Below are positions 23,606-34,809 of a stretch of 64,000 bases of DNA, piece after piece (the stretch's first letter is position 1; each line of letters begins with the position of its first letter). The DNA is taken from contig NC_065921.1 in the NCBI RefSeq assembly GCF_024586455.1, positions 50,924,574-50,988,573 on the forward strand. Direction: 5' to 3'. The notes beneath the pieces are model-generated. The model saw only the letters and a program-made list of their open reading frames with translations. It made no database searches and had not been told where the DNA came from. The translations under genes and the position numbers were made by a program. This DNA is from Bactrocera neohumeralis (lineage: Eukaryota; Arthropoda; Insecta; Diptera; Tephritidae).

Positions 23606-25876
23606 TTACACACTTGTACAAAAACTTAAGCGAATAAAGATGAGCTAAAAATTGTTTCGGAACGGAAATACATATAATTCCTTGTTTCACATAAAATAAA
23701 TCGGCAAAGGTATTTCCGAAATATGTTATTGCTAAAGTATTTAGCTATATAATGACAAATGTAATAGTTATGCACAATAACGCCGTGTTGACACAGCCTT
23801 TCGAATGACATCATCAACTAATTATTTATTATTGAAAGCAATAACACACAAACAAGATTGAATATATTATATTTATCTGTGCATAAAATAGCATTAAACC
23901 AACTAATAATTCATATATGTATATTAAGTTAACTAAAATGCTGTGTAATTTTAATTTGTTTAGAGACCAAGCACTTTAATATATATATGTATATTGTTTT
24001 TTTTTTTTTATAAAGAAACGAAATGTACGAATAACATGTACGCGTGCTGCTTTATTTTTAAAGGAACTTAAGTAAAATACAACAAAAATGTAGATACAAA
24101 TAGTCGTCGTCACTCAAACATGACGCTTGCGTTACTGAAAAGTTTTCGTAGCCAATATGTTATTTCATAAGCTTTCGCTTCAATTTTAAGGTTGCCATAT
24201 ACAAAAAAACAGTAATGCAATTTTGAACCAGAACAACTTCATGGAAATAATGCCAACATGGTAGAGCAAGTTGAAATTGATTTGAAACTTATATTAATGT
24301 TAGCGAGGTGGTAGCTTGTTCAGAGAGGCAATATGAAAGCTTTTGGTAAAGAGTATTTCTACCAAAACAATATAATAAAAAAGAGAACGCAAGTGCTGCT
24401 GACATTATTAACCCTCTGAAGAATAAAAGCGCTCTCTGACACTCTCAATATATGGTGAAGTATCTCTTGGTTGGATATAAAAAATTTCATACATAATTAT
24501 CCGACGAAGTATTTTTGTAAACAGAAGATAAACTTAGTTATGTTTATTATTTGCACAACTATCATTTTAAAACTGGCTTTTGAAAGATTTTTTGTTCTTC
24601 TCTCTATTTATTAATAACAACTTGGCATTTGCTCTTCAAGATATCAACACTAGCCACGAATATTCGAAATATTTATGTTTATTTTAAAAATTAACCTTAT
24701 GAGTCGTAATAATAAGAAGCTTTAAATGATTTTAATAAGCATATGCTATACCAATATTTTGATATAATTCTGTAATTTGTTCAAATATAGACGTATATGC
24801 ATACATATCGTCTCCTAAAATGCAAAACAAGGTATCATTTAAAAAATAATTGAGTACAAAGAAAGTTTAAAACTTCTACTATCTGTTATATCCAAGTTCT
24901 AATCAAAATTCAGAACAGAAAAATTCGTAAATTTCTGATGATGATGTTGCGTTATTTTGCGTTTTAGTTAATGATATACATACGTACATATATAAATATA
25001 AATACAATATATGTAGGTATGCTATGCACAAGCATACACTCAGCGCAACATGTTGATACACTAAAAGTAAATTTCGTAAAATGTGCGCTTCATAAAAACT
25101 ATCAGCAAGGGGTTTTATTTAGGTGTATGCTGAATTTATATACATCTACCACTGTACTATGTACTGTATGTGTACAAAAACTTGTGCAATAGTTTTTTCT
25201 AATCTTTGTTTTTTAATTTTTATATACCAGGTTTTAACATAAATAATTTTCCGCACCCATATATGTACGAATGTTTAATACACACATTAATTGATATGAA
25301 ACAATTTTAAAAATATTTATTGAGTACATATACCACACATGATCAAATTATGATAAAATAAAATTTATTTTGTTTTAAAACTTTTTGTTTCATTCAATAA
25401 TTTAGAATAGCAAGGAAAAAACAATGCAGATAATATATATTTTGAAAAATACCCAAGACAATGAACATTTAAATTAGTAACACTGTTTCTAACAACCATA
25501 CGAAGTTCAATATTTATAATAAGTTATAAGACCGATTTTCTAATTAACAATACCATAGTATGAGGACGCGGAGAACACGGTCATAAACATTCGTTATGTC
25601 ACCAATATTATTATTAATAGTTTCAACCAAAAAAATATTAAAATGGCATTATATGTGAAGGTGGGAGTGAATCAACGTTGACAGAATACAGGTTATGACA
25701 AATGTTGACATCATAGAACCAACATCATCATACTTAAATTAGAACATATTTGAAATAAAAAAATCATTAGTTATGTTTTCCTTTTTGCGCTTTCGTTCAC
25801 ATTATTACGTATGCTTGATATACATATGTATATATAAATTATTTTGATATATATATATAATATAAAAAGCAGCCTA

Positions 25877-26790
25877 CGTAATCATTTGAACAAAAAATAT
25901 ATATTTGGCAATCATAATGTTGCAATCTGGTAACTGAGATCTTGATCGTAAAGTTTGACATTTTTGATGTTATCCATACTCAGAACGTTTTGGCATACAG
26001 CCGCTACTTGTATTGTTTACAACGACTTGAAATATTCATCTGGAAAATGGACCAAAGACTAGTGTTTATCAATGGTATTGTGAATTCAAACGAGGTGGCA
26101 GATCACTCCAAGATTGATTTCTTGAAGGTCGTCAAAAATTGTTGTTTGTTGTGTTGTTTCGGAAATTATTGATGCTGTGCTCAAACTAATATTGCCAGAT
26201 CGTCATACGACCTATTGTCAGATTTAGGAAATTATAGGCTTTAGTGCGACCAGCATACAATTTACTGTAATAAATGAACAATGATTGTATTTTTTCTGGT
26301 TGGATCTCACACAATTTGTGAATTGCTCAAAAACGATAGCGGTGTTTCAAGACACGTCTATGAATTAATGACAGATGATGAAACGTGGATTTATGCGTTT
26401 GAACACGAAAGTAAAAAGCAGACGACAGTATGGGTGTTTCAACATGAACCGAATCCAACAAAAGTAGTTCGCGTATAAAACACTTCCAAGCAAATGGTTG
26501 TTTGCTTTTTTGGAACCACTGGATATATCCCAACCATACCACCAGAAGAAGGCAGAACATTTACGTAATGTTTTTCGACACCTGAAGAGGCGGTTGATGC
26601 GTTCAGAACGATTGTTTTGCAGATACCTCAATCAAAGTAGCAAAAGTGGTTTGAAAATTGAGTAATACGCATACAAAAGTATATAGATCTTAATAGAGAA
26701 TTTTGAAATTTTTAAAAAACAATAAGCGATTTCCGATTATTAAAATTTGTTTTTGTGTGTCTAATCCCGAAATATAAAAGTCAATCTACG
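25877..26790 (+). mobile_element. Decayed mariner element
   Basis: The right end is the inverse of CGTAGATTGACTTTTATATT with TA outside; the left end near 25875-25880 is CTACGTA with a diverged arm. 26048-26170 retains a start (MDQRLVFINGIVN), 26365-26478 reads MTDDETWIYAFEHESKKQTT and VWVFQHEPNPTKVVRV with the first catalytic Asp (DDETW). The later catalytic blocks are deleted. Shares TIR and 5' leader (CGTAAAGTTTGACATTTTT) with 38682-39033. Confidence 0.8.
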
Positions 26791-28562
26791 TAGACGTTTT
26801 ATCTATTTTGAGTAATCTCATTTAAATGATATAAAAACTAGATTGCCTCACATTTCATATAATAAATTCATCTTCTTGAAAATCTATTAAAATCATAATT
26901 TGTGAAATAAGTGAAATTTACTGGCATGCAAAGTAAAATTTGTATTTGTGTTAATCCATATGATGTTATAGAAAGATTGGACTTTGCTTATAATCCGGAC
27001 GAGTGCCATTTATTCATTAACTCATCAATAATAAGTTTGAAGGCGATTTGCTTTATAATGGCAACAAAAGGCTGTCTATTTCTCATGCGCATTTAGTTGA
27101 CATATGAAAATATGTCACAGATTCTAAACTCAATAAAGTATGATGGCTACAAGTGTCAAATATGTGCTAAACCAAGAGTCATAGGTTAGTAGGACCTGAA
27201 GGGGGATTTCTAAGTATTGCTGTTTTATTTGGGACAGTACAGCAACAGCAAAAATTATGAAGTAAAAGAGTGGCCAAGAGAGATCAATTTATTCTAGGCC
27301 GGGCTTAAGTGAAGAGCCTCTCATCGATCCCAAAAAAGTTCTTTTAGCTGTATTACATAAAAAGCTGGATTGATGAAAAATCTTGTTAAAGCATTAGATA
27401 AAGACCGAAATGCATTAAAATACCTACACATTTTTACTAAACTAAGCGATGCCAAGATTAAAGAAGGCATTCGAAAAGTAATGTAACGTTGACGTGGTTG
27501 TCGTTTAAAACAATTGTTTTTAGAAAACAGAAAAATATAAACCAAGTAAAATCTTGTAAAAGTATTCCTGGAGCACTATTGCAAAATGGGCTGTCCCATG
27601 TCCCTCAAAGGGTTATATACATACAATTAGAAATTTCAAAAAATCGACTTTTTTATTTTATTTTCTTAATTTAAATATATTTAAAAATACACACAGAAAA
27701 TTGCATATCGTTCCGGTGAATATTTTCGAAGTTACATGCAAATTTTCACGTTTCACTCTGAAAAGCTTGGCGCATTTTTCTCAAAATGGTGTTTTCAAAG
27801 TCGATGTCTAACGTTATTCGAAAACAACGAAAACGAAACCGAGCTTCTTAAATATATTTATTAAAAATTAATCGGATATTTTTTCTCACCGATAAATAAA
27901 TTTTTTATAAACAATTTAAGACCGAAATTTTGGTCAAAAATGGATTTTTTTTTAGAAGCCGCAATTTTGTCACACAATTTTATTTTTTGGATCAATCAAT
28001 TTAAGAATTTTCAAAGAAAAAGATCTTTAAAATGAGTTTTCTCGGCCTTCTAACTTTAAAATCCACATCCTCCACTCACATTTAAAATTCTTACCCGAAA
28101 ATTTGGGTGCGGTTATTCTAACAATGGAGCAGCGATACCAAGACAGATAGGATCCGGCAATGATGAAAGAATACTGTTGATTCCTTATGAGGGAAAGCGT
28201 TTAGCAGTATAAGCGAAAGTCTGCATTTGCGAAAATATTGTCTACAATTGATTTGGTATAAATGTATTTTGGATTAGTTGTAGTAAATAAAACCCGTCAT
28301 TTTGAGAATAACTCTTTTAAATATGTACGAAATGGAAAGATTTTGAATTCAAATTCGTAATCACAAATCAGTCACAAATTCGTAATTTAACATTGAGTAA
28401 CTTTGAAAAATAAAATATTTAGAATTTAAAAATGATAAAATTTAAAACTTTAATTTTTAGTTTATTTGGCATTCATAATTAATTATTTTTTTTAATAAAC
28501 ATCATAGTGCCTGTCTTTAGTTGCCACATGGCTGGGTCGTTAGCCGTAAAAATATGTTTACA

Positions 28563-29213
28563 TTAAGGGGTCAGTAGGGTAATCTTTTTTAAATTTTTTT
28601 TTTTTTTTTTTGTTTTTGCATTTTCTGTTGCCTTCTACCCTTAGAATTAATTTAGAAACCCACTTTACCATTGGAAGGTTTCGAAAAAGGCCCCGTTCGG
28701 AGCGCTCGGAGTGCACACCTCAAACTTTAAACGCGTTTTTCTCAAAACAAACTTTTTTAAACTGGCGAACATGATTTCGGTCGAACTATTCAACTGATGT
28801 GTTTAATTTTGTTTTAAATATTCACAAAACACCTGGCTATCGTCCCTACTAGATTCATAATTTATTGACAATGTTATGTATGTAAAAAACATGGGGACAA
28901 ATTAAAAAAAAAAAACGTTAATTACTTTTTTATTTATCAAATTTTGTTCATTATTCTAGTAGGGACGATAACCATTCATGTACTTTTTAAGAATAAATTG
29001 GGTTTTTGTGTTTCAGATGATCCAAATATGAGAAATCGTGTCCGCCAGTGAAAAAGCGCATCTACTCACCCAGCCCTTTCTCCGACAGTTGTCATCAAAA
29101 AATTCCGAAAACATTTTTTTATACACGATATGCCTGTGAAAAAAGTTCTATTGTAAAATAAAAGTTTCTATGAAAAAATGTAAACAAACGGGCCAGACCT
29201 ACTGACCCCTTAA
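28563..29213. mobile_element. TTAA-flanked MITE (GGGGTCAGTAGG ends)
   Basis: TTAA GGGGTCAGTAGGGTAATC at the left, CCTACTGACCCC TTAA at the right; element proper 28567-29209 (643 bases). The TIR is short (12-13 bases). Interior with long T and A runs and no family-like ORF. piggyBac-type by target and G-run ends. Confidence 0.75.
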
Positions 29214-29758
29214 AATAACTACTTACGGATTTTTTTAATTGTTTATAATTTTTCGTTAACTATCCTAAAAGTATTAGGGATACAATATTATACGCGTATA
29301 TAAATTTGTGATTTATGTGAATGTATGTAAATTCATTTAGCTCGATATTCTTGCACATACTTATTTTTGCCCTAATTCCTGATTTTGAATTAATTTTAAA
29401 CATAATGAATTTTTCGTATGAACTTTTATATTTAGTAAAGCTAAATCACTCAGGTTTACTAAATCAAAATGAATTCCGGTAAATATAACCAATATAAATA
29501 TATTATGCCAGAATTTTTTACACGCATAAGGTTTGTATGAAATTAGAAATCCACTGGTTTATTTCAACAATTGTATAATTGGAGCTTACATACCATAAAT
29601 TTTGTAATGGATTTTTCACAACAAAATCTTAATACCATGCTTGGAGTTTTTGAACATATGTTTAACATATGTTTGTCTAAGATTTTGCGTTATTTTACAG
29701 TTTAAGTGTAAACGCATAGGCGCGTAAAAAACATGGCTCTATTTTTTTTTAAACTTAC

Positions 29759-29980
29759 CAAATTATTGATTCCATTTACTTCTACGGCAGTTCTTATGCG
29801 CTGAGTAATTAATTCCAGTAGTCGATTATACTTTGTATTCAATGTAGCCAAATAACTACGGTAATATTCTGCTGCGCCCGGATCGTTTTCAATTAGCAGA
29901 ATATCACTGCGAGGTGGCAAAAACGAAGGGCATACTTCTAATATCCAATCCAGAAATCGTTTACATTTACCATCATATAT
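29759..29980 (-). CDS. shot: shot plakin-domain exon, spectrin-repeat segment
   Basis: Exon of 222 bases (74 codons, phase 0 at both ends). The acceptor is AAAAAATCAG and the donor GTAAGTTT. The peptide begins IYDGKCKRFLDWILEV and ends AVEVNGINNL; it contains the helix-rich, aromatic-anchored pattern of a late spectrin repeat of the plakin domain, including PPRSDI and an acidic GAAEYYRSYL helix. It continues smoothly from the preceding exon end IREAK. The downstream intron is about 22 kb and packed with transposons, which is the largest interruption in this stretch of the gene. Confidence 0.93.
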
Positions 29981-30695
29981 CTGATTTTTTAATCCAGTAT
30001 GTTGCCGCATATTGGCAGTTTATGTTATTTGTTATAAATTAAATTGGAGTTAACATGTTAGAATTAATATTGGGCATGGTTAGCATAAAAATATTAGTAG
30101 TTTCATAAATTATATAGTTTTAATGTGTATTTTAGCAAATTATTTACAAGAAAATTTAAATGTGGAAACAAAAAACCAAATATTGAATATTAAAGAACAT
30201 GTTACTAATTTACAATTTAAGAAAGGGATAACGTGGATAATTAAAGAATACAAATGAGAAAATTCAGATCTTTGCATAATCAAAAATTTAAATATATTAA
30301 TTATCCAAGAGGTGAATTTTCGAAATTTAATTGTTCTTTTCATATTGACATATTGTTAGAATGTTGAAACCCAAGATCAATCCTGCCAATGAAGGCGACC
30401 AGAAGTGTCATGCCAATTATATGGATATTTTATTGACAAAAACAAACATTTTTTAATACCAGACGCGCATATGGAAATCATACTATAGGTACTATGACCA
30501 AATACCAGCACTTTGCCTCTGTTACTCCATTGTAGTTTTTACAAAACACAGATAAGAAAGGAAAAAGCTCCCTTTGCTTTTAAAATATTCTGTCAAAATG
30601 ACTATTAATAAAAAAATTATATTTTGAATACAAATATTTTTTTTTTCGAAACGGCAAGGTCAACTTTATTTTATGACGGGTTTTAAGGACATAAC

Positions 30696-31314
30696 TTAAA
30701 GGGCACAACTAGTGTGAAATTTTGAAAAATTAATTTTTAATCGAAATATGAACGATAGTTAGACCTTTAAATAACATATTATAATTAAATATCAGTACCC
30801 AAATAGTTTGAGTTACAGTCATTGTAAGAGTAGCCGCTCACTTCAATCCGGTACACAAGTAAGAAAACGCGTTTAAACTTTAAACAAAAATTTTCGAATT
30901 TGCTGCAGCAATAGCTCAAGCACAAATGATCTGATCATTATAAAGTAAAAAGACTGAATCGTTTTTTGATGTGATCAAAATCGAGTTTTGGCAGGCCAAA
31001 AACGATTAAATTTGGGGTAAAATTTAACTTCTTAAGTCATTGTGCGGAGAATATCTATAATTAAAAAAAAGTGTTTTTGGTTCCATTCACGGAGAAAAAC
31101 GAAATCACTGCATCAGTGGAAAATCTGTTTTTTAGCGTCGTCGGGAACAACTCGTATAACTCCAAAATTTTTTTATATATCAAAATTTTCGCAGTGTATT
31201 CTTGAAACATGTATAAATATACCCTGGAGTTTTCAAAACAATAGATACGGTGTTTCTTTTTTCAATCCCAAAAATCTACGTTTTTTAAGTTGTTACACTA
31301 AGTGTGCCCCTTAA
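30696..31314. mobile_element. TTAA-flanked MITE (GGGCACA ends)
   Basis: Left TTAAAGGGCACAACTAGTGT and right ACACTAAGTGTGCCCCTTAA are imperfect inverted repeats inside TTAA sites; element proper about 30700-31310. The chance ORF at 31042-31314 has no similarity. A fragment of the same family starts at 8696. Confidence 0.65.
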
Positions 31315-31740
31315 GCGGTCCATCCGCCTATGCGAGCTGTAACTTGAGTAAAAATAAAGATATCTTTATGAAACTTTGTGTTTCTTGGCACCATAAAAAG
31401 GTTAATAATGCAAATAGGCAGAATCGAAATATTGCCATGCCCACAAAATTCTATTAATGAAACACCTATAAAGTTTCATAACAAAACTTCCTTATAAGAT
31501 AAAAAAAATTTTAACTGATATAATGAAACGCAGTCACTGGTATATGTAGTTTTTAATTAAAACAGACTGGGTATGGCTCCACACCTAAACTAATTAAGCT
31601 ATATCAATCAAAATTGCTCGGGAAGATTTTTTTGGCACCCTCATCATGATAAAAATAAACGGATGAATTTAGGTTATATACTTATTTTGTGTGAAGCATA
31701 TAAAATTAAATAAAAGCTGGCACTTGACTCTTTAGATTTT
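31315..31740 (-). repeat. Dispersed fly repeat fragment
   Basis: Starts CCATCCGCCTATGCGAGCTG TAACTTGAG and contains AAAGATATCTTTATGAAAC and TATCAATCAAAATTGCTCGG, sequences shared with the repeat family at 45400-46180 in the opposite orientation. It abuts the TTAA MITE at 31314. Confidence 0.55.
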
Positions 31741-31917
31741 TGGGATGAATTGTTGGACATTAGAGATGCATTATTTGTCAATAATATTAAAAAATGTTTT
31801 AGTACTATCTTTAATTAAAGCAATTAAGAAAATGTATTTTCTATTTGTATTAAAACAAAAACTTGTTGTCTTTGATTGAAAGAAAATATGTAAAAAGCCG
31901 CTGTAAGTATATATTAC

Positions 31918-32001
31918 CTTCGCTTCGCGTATTATACGTCCTCCAGCCACGTTCACATTTTCGATTTTAGGTTTTCGTTCTTTAGCAGCTTCCAAAAATT
32001 T
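31918..32001 (-). CDS. shot: shot plakin-domain small exon (28 codons)
   Basis: Exon of 84 bases, phase 0 at both ends, with acceptor AAATTAACCAG and donor GTAATATA. The peptide starts KFLEAAKERKPKIENV and ends GGRIIREAK. The lysine-rich surface followed by a hydrophobic INEAK-like helix start matches the corresponding plakin-domain region in spectraplakins. The small size and the clean phase match to both neighbours (ELD before, IYDG after) make it convincing despite its length. Confidence 0.88.
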
Positions 32002-33975
32002 CTGGTTAATTTTGCAAATTGTTGAATAATTGGAGCGGAATTTGTACAATCGAATTATTTTTTATATTGATGTTTTTTTGTTTTAAAATTATGTTCTATA
32101 ATTTTTATATGTGTATATGAATATTAATATAATAAAAATAAATCGGTCACTACATTTCAATCTGTTTAATTAAAGTAAATATCTATTCGCCCATAAGTCT
32201 AACAAATTTTAAACTATAAGAGAGTATACACATATGTACATACAAACAATGTGTATAATATAAATTGATAAAATATTTTAGAAAATGTTTATTTGACAAA
32301 ATTATGTTAAAGTGTCATACATGTGTTGTAGAATGCTATGTGTTGAAGAGAAATTTTCTGGTGTATCTATGTTGGCAAAAACTTTCGATTTTTTACGATC
32401 ACTTTATCGTGCATTGCCTTAGGTTCATACAATTGCTTTTTGGAAAATAACGTCAAATCGCAAAAAAGGACTGTTTTGAAAAAATTCTTGTCAAAATGTA
32501 GTTAAATATATTAACAGGCTATTCCAAAAAATTTATATGCGAATTACAAAAAATGCAATAGCGTTTTCCACTTCAATCTCGCACATGGTATTGCAAGTCG
32601 TGAATGGCGAAAGGATTTGAAGCGTATGACCGCTTGTAACAAAAAACTGGATCTCTTGACAATCATTCAACTAGAGACTCTCAAAGGAAGATAATTTATG
32701 TTGCAAAAACCACTTTCATTTATGTTGCCAAAAAACATTTTAAACCAACAAATTTTTTGCCTTAATGTTTTTCTTTATATACACATTATAACACACACAT
32801 ATACGATGTTCTCAATTATAAGTAGGTAGTTCAAAATAGGTAGAAGTACCCCCCAACGATCGCAGCGTAGGACAATTTATACTAATAACATATAGATATC
32901 CGGTGACAAACGTTATTAAAATTAAAAGTAATTTCTTTTTATCTAAAATATTTAACACATTTGTATACATGTATATATGTATTTAGTAACGCAAGCGTAC
33001 GGTGTTGAATATATCGTAGTAAGTTTATATAAATTTCTAAACTGCTTTTGAAAAAATATTTAAAATATTGAATGTATAAATATTTACAGAAGGACAAGTA
33101 CGATAATTGTGATACTACCTCCTTGTAGTAAGGTACTTATACAATTACTGTACTTTGACAGACAACAAATATTTCTAATTTCTCTACAAATTTACGAACT
33201 GTTAAAAATGCATACACAAAATATAAGCCCCTATGTACATATGGTAAGGGTGGTTGTTTGTGAATAATTATGCTTTTTAAGTATAGAAATTATTTCTCAA
33301 AAGATTATTACAAAAGTTCCCATTCATATGCACATAGGCTTTAAATAAGATATATATTCGCTTATTTTTATATCTACGAAACTATTTCCTTACACCACTT
33401 TACATTGTTAATACAAACTAAAACAATAAATTTTAATGTGTTAGGTGTAATCAAAATTACTAATATTGCTTTTTCTATCTACATAAAAAGTAATTTATTA
33501 TTAAGAAATCAATTATTTAAAGTATGCTCTCCTTTCATATACAAATATAACATGTATATATGGGTATGTGAATTGTGACAATATAAAACGAAAAAATGCC
33601 ATTTATTTACACCAAATTTAAATATACCTAATACAAAGCGTTGATGCTGCGTTGACTCTAATAAAATTAGGAATTCTAAACCTATCATATATAGGTATCT
33701 AAGCTAAATTATTCAAAAACTAATTTAACATGATAACTGAAACTTCCCAAGTTCTTCATGTACAAATTTCAAAAAAAAAATTATGGCTATTATATAATTA
33801 ATAATTATATAATTTATTACAGAGCCAGTAAGCAATGACTCGTCATATTAAGGTATGATTTTTTTAAATAATCGGATAATTTAATAATTGAAAATATATG
33901 CGTTTCCATATGTAAAACTAATCATAAAGTCATCACTTTGAATAACGAATTTAAAATTTCTTAGTATGTACTCAC

Positions 33976-34111
33976 ATCTAATTCATACGCTGAAGTCGCT
34001 GTCGGTAGTTCAGATAATTTTTCCGTTTGCCCATCTATCCAAGACTCTTCAACTTGAATGCCTGATTGGAGACTTTTCAATAAACCAATTGCTGCTTCGC
34101 AGGAACGCATT
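33976..34111 (-). CDS. shot: shot plakin-domain exon (spectrin-repeat helix)
   Basis: Exon of 136 bases. The acceptor is TATAATTAG and the donor GTGAGTAC. One base (A) completes the AGA codon split with the 34179-34809 exon, then 45 codons follow, beginning MRSCEAAIGLLKSLQSG and ending TATSAYELD in phase 0. Sequence WIDGQTEKLSELP is typical of a spectrin-repeat loop and helix. The intron to the upstream exon is only 67 bases (34112-34178), a normal short insect intron in a gene otherwise full of long ones. Confidence 0.9.
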
Positions 34112-34178
34112 CTAATTATAGAATAAAAATAAATATAGTTATTGAAACAAAAACAAAAAAAAAATAATTCTTAATTAC

Positions 34179-34809
34179 CTCTCAGCTATTGTATTACAAA
34201 TGGTTACCCATCGTGTATTAAGTCTGCCAATATTGGTATGAAGACTCTTTAAATCAGTCAAAACCTTAGTTGGAACTCCCATTCGCCCTAATTGATCAGC
34301 TGCATCGTTCATTTTATCTATTTGTGGTTGATGTTGGGTAATTTGTTCTTGAATATCAGTCAATTGATTATACACTCTTTGAAGACCTTCAGCAGAAGAT
34401 GGTAAAGCGGAATTAGCAGCCAATTTGCTTTCAATGTCTGAAATAAAGTTTTCATTTTCTTCTAATCCCATAAGAGATATATCTAATAACTTCAAACGGT
34501 CCTTATGTAAATCGCTTTGAGTATGTAATTCATTCCAAAGTTCTAGCAAATTATCGAGACTCTTTTTCAGAGCAGGCGTTTTGAGTGGAATATTTCTAAA
34601 AGTATTTTGAAGATGTTCTATTTCGGGATCAAGTTGTTTTAGACGACGTTCATAATCCTGCCGAATTTCCTGTACATGTTCTAAAGAATCCAAGTCACGT
34701 GGTAAAGGTGCTAATATAATTTGATCTAATTCGCGAGCCATATCTTCCAACTTGGATTTAATACTTATACATTCTTCAGTGAAAATTCGGCTTGCTTGTT
34801 TGCTTTCCT
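34179..34809 (-). CDS. shot: shot plakin-domain exon, spectrin repeats
   Basis: Exon of 631 bases. The acceptor is TTCTGTTTCAG, the donor GTAATTAA. Two bases complete a GAG codon begun by the 37632-38550 exon; the last two (AG) are completed by the A opening the 33976-34111 exon. The roughly 210 residues begin ESKQASRIFTEECISIKS and are almost entirely amphipathic helix with heptad spacing: DDY/ERRLKQLDPEIEHLQ-like segments, a LLELWNELH core tryptophan, and a final LNTRWVTICNTIAER helix, the classic spectrin-repeat helix A/C tryptophan pattern. It is part of the plakin domain, an elongated spacer between the actin-binding domain and downstream repeats. Confidence 0.95.

Larger units (their letters stand above)
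7571..29758 (-). other. shot: shot 22 kb transposon-filled intron
   Basis: Between the 29759-29980 and 7449-7570 exons. It holds most of the elements listed from 8 to 29 kb. Segments where I recognise nothing: 7571-8001, 9591-10261, 11411-11689, 14921-15330, 15994-17157 (16350-16500 is relatively GC-rich), 19945-20819, 21042-21526, 23606-25874, 26793-28562 and 29214-29758. The region could hide additional short exons that I could not see. Confidence 0.7.
29981..33975 (-). other. shot: shot introns around the 28-codon exon
   Basis: Two introns, 29981-31917 and 32002-33975, flank the 31918-32001 exon. The first contains a TTAA-flanked MITE and a dispersed-repeat fragment. In 29981-30695 and in 32002-33975 I see only AT-rich sequence with TATATA/ACATACATAT microsatellite patches (for example 32225-32250 and 32940-32985) and no classifiable element. 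Confidence 0.75.

Noticed and set aside
32510..32800. Segment of mixed composition that looks partly coding
   Set aside because: No frame stays open long enough and no motif could be named.
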